A stretch of 6,193 nt of DNA, taken from NCBI GenBank assembly GCA_027023665.1, contig JALVUY010000176.1:1839-8031 (forward strand), written 5' to 3'. Positions within the stretch are counted from its first letter, which is position 1; every line of letters starts with the position of its first letter. The stretch is from Methanocaldococcaceae archaeon (GTDB lineage Archaea; AGJL01; Methanococci; Methanococcales; Methanocaldococcaceae). This document shows positions 5,519-6,193 of this stretch, in pieces. A program made the translations under genes and the position numbers. Below the pieces are notes generated by a model. That model was given only the letters and a program-made list of their open reading frames with translations. It did not search any database and had not been told where the DNA came from.

Positions 5519-6115
5519 TTTTTTCTCTTTTTCTTTATCTAAATCCATAATTACAATTCCTTCTTTTAATTTTTCAACTTCCTCTTCACTCAATATCTCC
5601 TCCTCAACGCCTTCTCCAATAATTGCACTATGACCTAATGGGTCTATTAATATTAAAGTTGCCTCATCTTTTCCTTCTTTTAATTTTTTTATTCTCTCTC
5701 TTAGTTCTTCAGCTTTTTTTCTTTGCTCTTCTGTCTCAGCCCATCTAATTAAAGTTTGTAAGATATTATCAACTCTATTTAAGACTCCCTCTACATTACT
5801 AACAAAACCCTCAGCCAATGGACCTGGTTTTATTTCAACTCCTAATTCAGGAATTTGTATATAGGCAGAGGAACTTCTAACAACTCTTTTATTTAAATCT
5901 CTTTCACTTTTAATCTTTAATTTATATCTTTTTGGCTCCCTAACTTCTAATGGAAACACATCACTCCTTCTAAAATTGCATTTTTCACATATCATTGTTG
6001 TCTCTAATACAGGACCAAAGTATGGAATGTCTATTTGATGAGTAGTTATTACAAAACTTCCCTTACTTCCACAAACTGGACAATCTAATCTTTGAACATT
6101 TTGAACATTCTCCAT
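5516..6115 (-). CDS. ZPR1-family zinc-finger protein (archaeal single-domain type)
   Basis: A 199-residue archaeal ZPR1 homologue. The zinc site is CPVC (C12, C15) with CEKC (C43, C46), embedded in the ZPR1 pattern: THQIDIPYFGPVLETTMICEKC, then CNFR.SDV (46-53). The following ERDLNKRVVRSSSAYIQIPE (71-90) and LAEGFVSNVEGVL (100-112) are also family features, as is the LILIDPLGHSAI block (154-165). Residues 126-148 form a charged helix, and the tail (DKEKEKK) is very basic and acidic. Eukaryotic ZPR1 binds the elongation factor eEF1A and carries two tandem units; archaeal proteins have one, and their role is not settled. The start is ATG 6115, four bases after AGGTGAT. An upstream in-frame GTG (6124) lies inside that ribosome-binding site and is rejected. 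It is probably transcribed alone from its own promoter. Confidence 0.92.
   Translation of the reverse strand: MENVQNVQRLDCPVCGSKGSFVITTHQIDIPYFGPVLETTMICEKCNFRRSDVFPLEVREPKRYKLKIKSERDLNKRVVRSSSAYIQIPELGVEIKPGPLAEGFVSNVEGVLNRVDNILQTLIRWAETEEQRKKAEELRERIKKLKEGKDEATLILIDPLGHSAIIGEGVEEEILSEEEVEKLKEGIVIMDLDKEKEKK
5519..5536 (+). terminator. T-run terminator of the C/D box RNA
   Basis: T6, T5 and T3 runs separated by single C or CTC follow the closing stem immediately. This is a good archaeal U-tract terminator for the small RNA. On the other strand the same bases encode the DKEKEKK tail of the ZPR1 protein. Confidence 0.55.
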
Positions 6116-6119
6116 AAAT

Positions 6120-6126
6120 ATCACCT
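6120..6126 (-). promoter_or_regulatory. ribosome-binding site of the ZPR1 gene
   Basis: Read leftward, AGGTGAT then ATTT then ATG. The spacing of four and the seven-base match decide the start at 6115 over the GTG at 6124, which forms part of the site itself. Confidence 0.8.
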
Positions 6127-6149
6127 AAGGGAACTTTTAATCAATTTGA

Positions 6150-6163
6150 TATATAAACTTTTC
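6150..6163 (-). promoter_or_regulatory. promoter of the ZPR1 gene (BRE plus TATA)
   Basis: Read leftward, GAAAAG (6163-6158) followed directly by TTTATATA (6157-6150) is a textbook methanogen BRE-TATA pair. A start about 26 bases downstream, near 6128, leaves a short leader that just contains the ribosome-binding site. Confidence 0.75.
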
Positions 6164-6184
6164 TATATTATTTTTTGTAGGTAA

Positions 6185-6193
6185 CTTATATAT
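6185..6193 (+). promoter_or_regulatory. possible TATA box of a divergent rightward gene at the window edge
   Basis: CTTATATAT at the extreme right end resembles TTTATATA. The gene it might serve would lie outside the window, so this is only a hint of a divergent promoter region with the ZPR1 gene. Confidence 0.25.

Noticed and set aside
6116..6124. GTG start for the ZPR1 protein
   Set aside because: The GTG is part of the AGGTGAT ribosome-binding site for ATG 6115.
1..6193. CRISPR array, insertion sequence, tRNA or rRNA gene
   Set aside because: No regularly spaced direct repeats, transposase motifs, terminal inverted repeats, tRNA folds or rRNA sequence were seen on either strand.

Overview
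The window is AT-rich, densely packed archaeal DNA. The evidence is ribosome-binding sites that match the methanogen anti-Shine-Dalgarno (GAGGTGAT, GGTGA), TTTATATA-type TATA boxes, a ZPR1-family zinc protein, a geranylgeranyl reductase for archaeal lipids and a C/D box guide RNA. Codon choice and gene content point to the Methanococcales, most likely a hyperthermophilic Methanocaldococcus. That placement is inference from content, not from a database search.

Left end (1-219): the tail of an ABC-F-type ATPase gene. It is broken by a +1 shift in a short T run and cut off before its second ATPase domain. The next gene starts inside its last codons. Positions 216-1001 encode an acidic protein of unknown function that appears to be an internal duplication of a module of about 105 residues.

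Centre (1068-4924, all rightward): korB and korG, the beta (TPP and Fe-S) and gamma subunits of 2-oxoglutarate:ferredoxin oxidoreductase; a catalytically intact histone-deacetylase-fold hydrolase 11 bp downstream; then a 56-residue 2[4Fe-4S] ferredoxin whose stop codon overlaps the start of a geranylgeranyl reductase. The alpha and delta Kor subunits are not here. The ferredoxin is best read as the electron donor of the lipid reductase.

Right end (4928-6193, leftward genes): a universal stress protein, converging on the reductase with a 3 bp gap, and an archaeal ZPR1 zinc-finger protein. The roughly 60 bp between them is filled, on the opposite strand, by a near-ideal C/D box guide RNA (5455-5518). 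It has C, D', C' and D boxes, two 12-nt guides and a 7-bp closing stem, and it is followed by T runs. The downstream guide is complementary to a conserved stretch of 23S rRNA helix 71 as remembered from E. coli, so it probably directs 2'-O-methylation there.

For five genes the longest possible reading frame is not the best one. The ribosome-binding sites indicate a TTG start for korB and shorter proteins for the ferredoxin, geranylgeranyl reductase, stress protein and ZPR1 protein.
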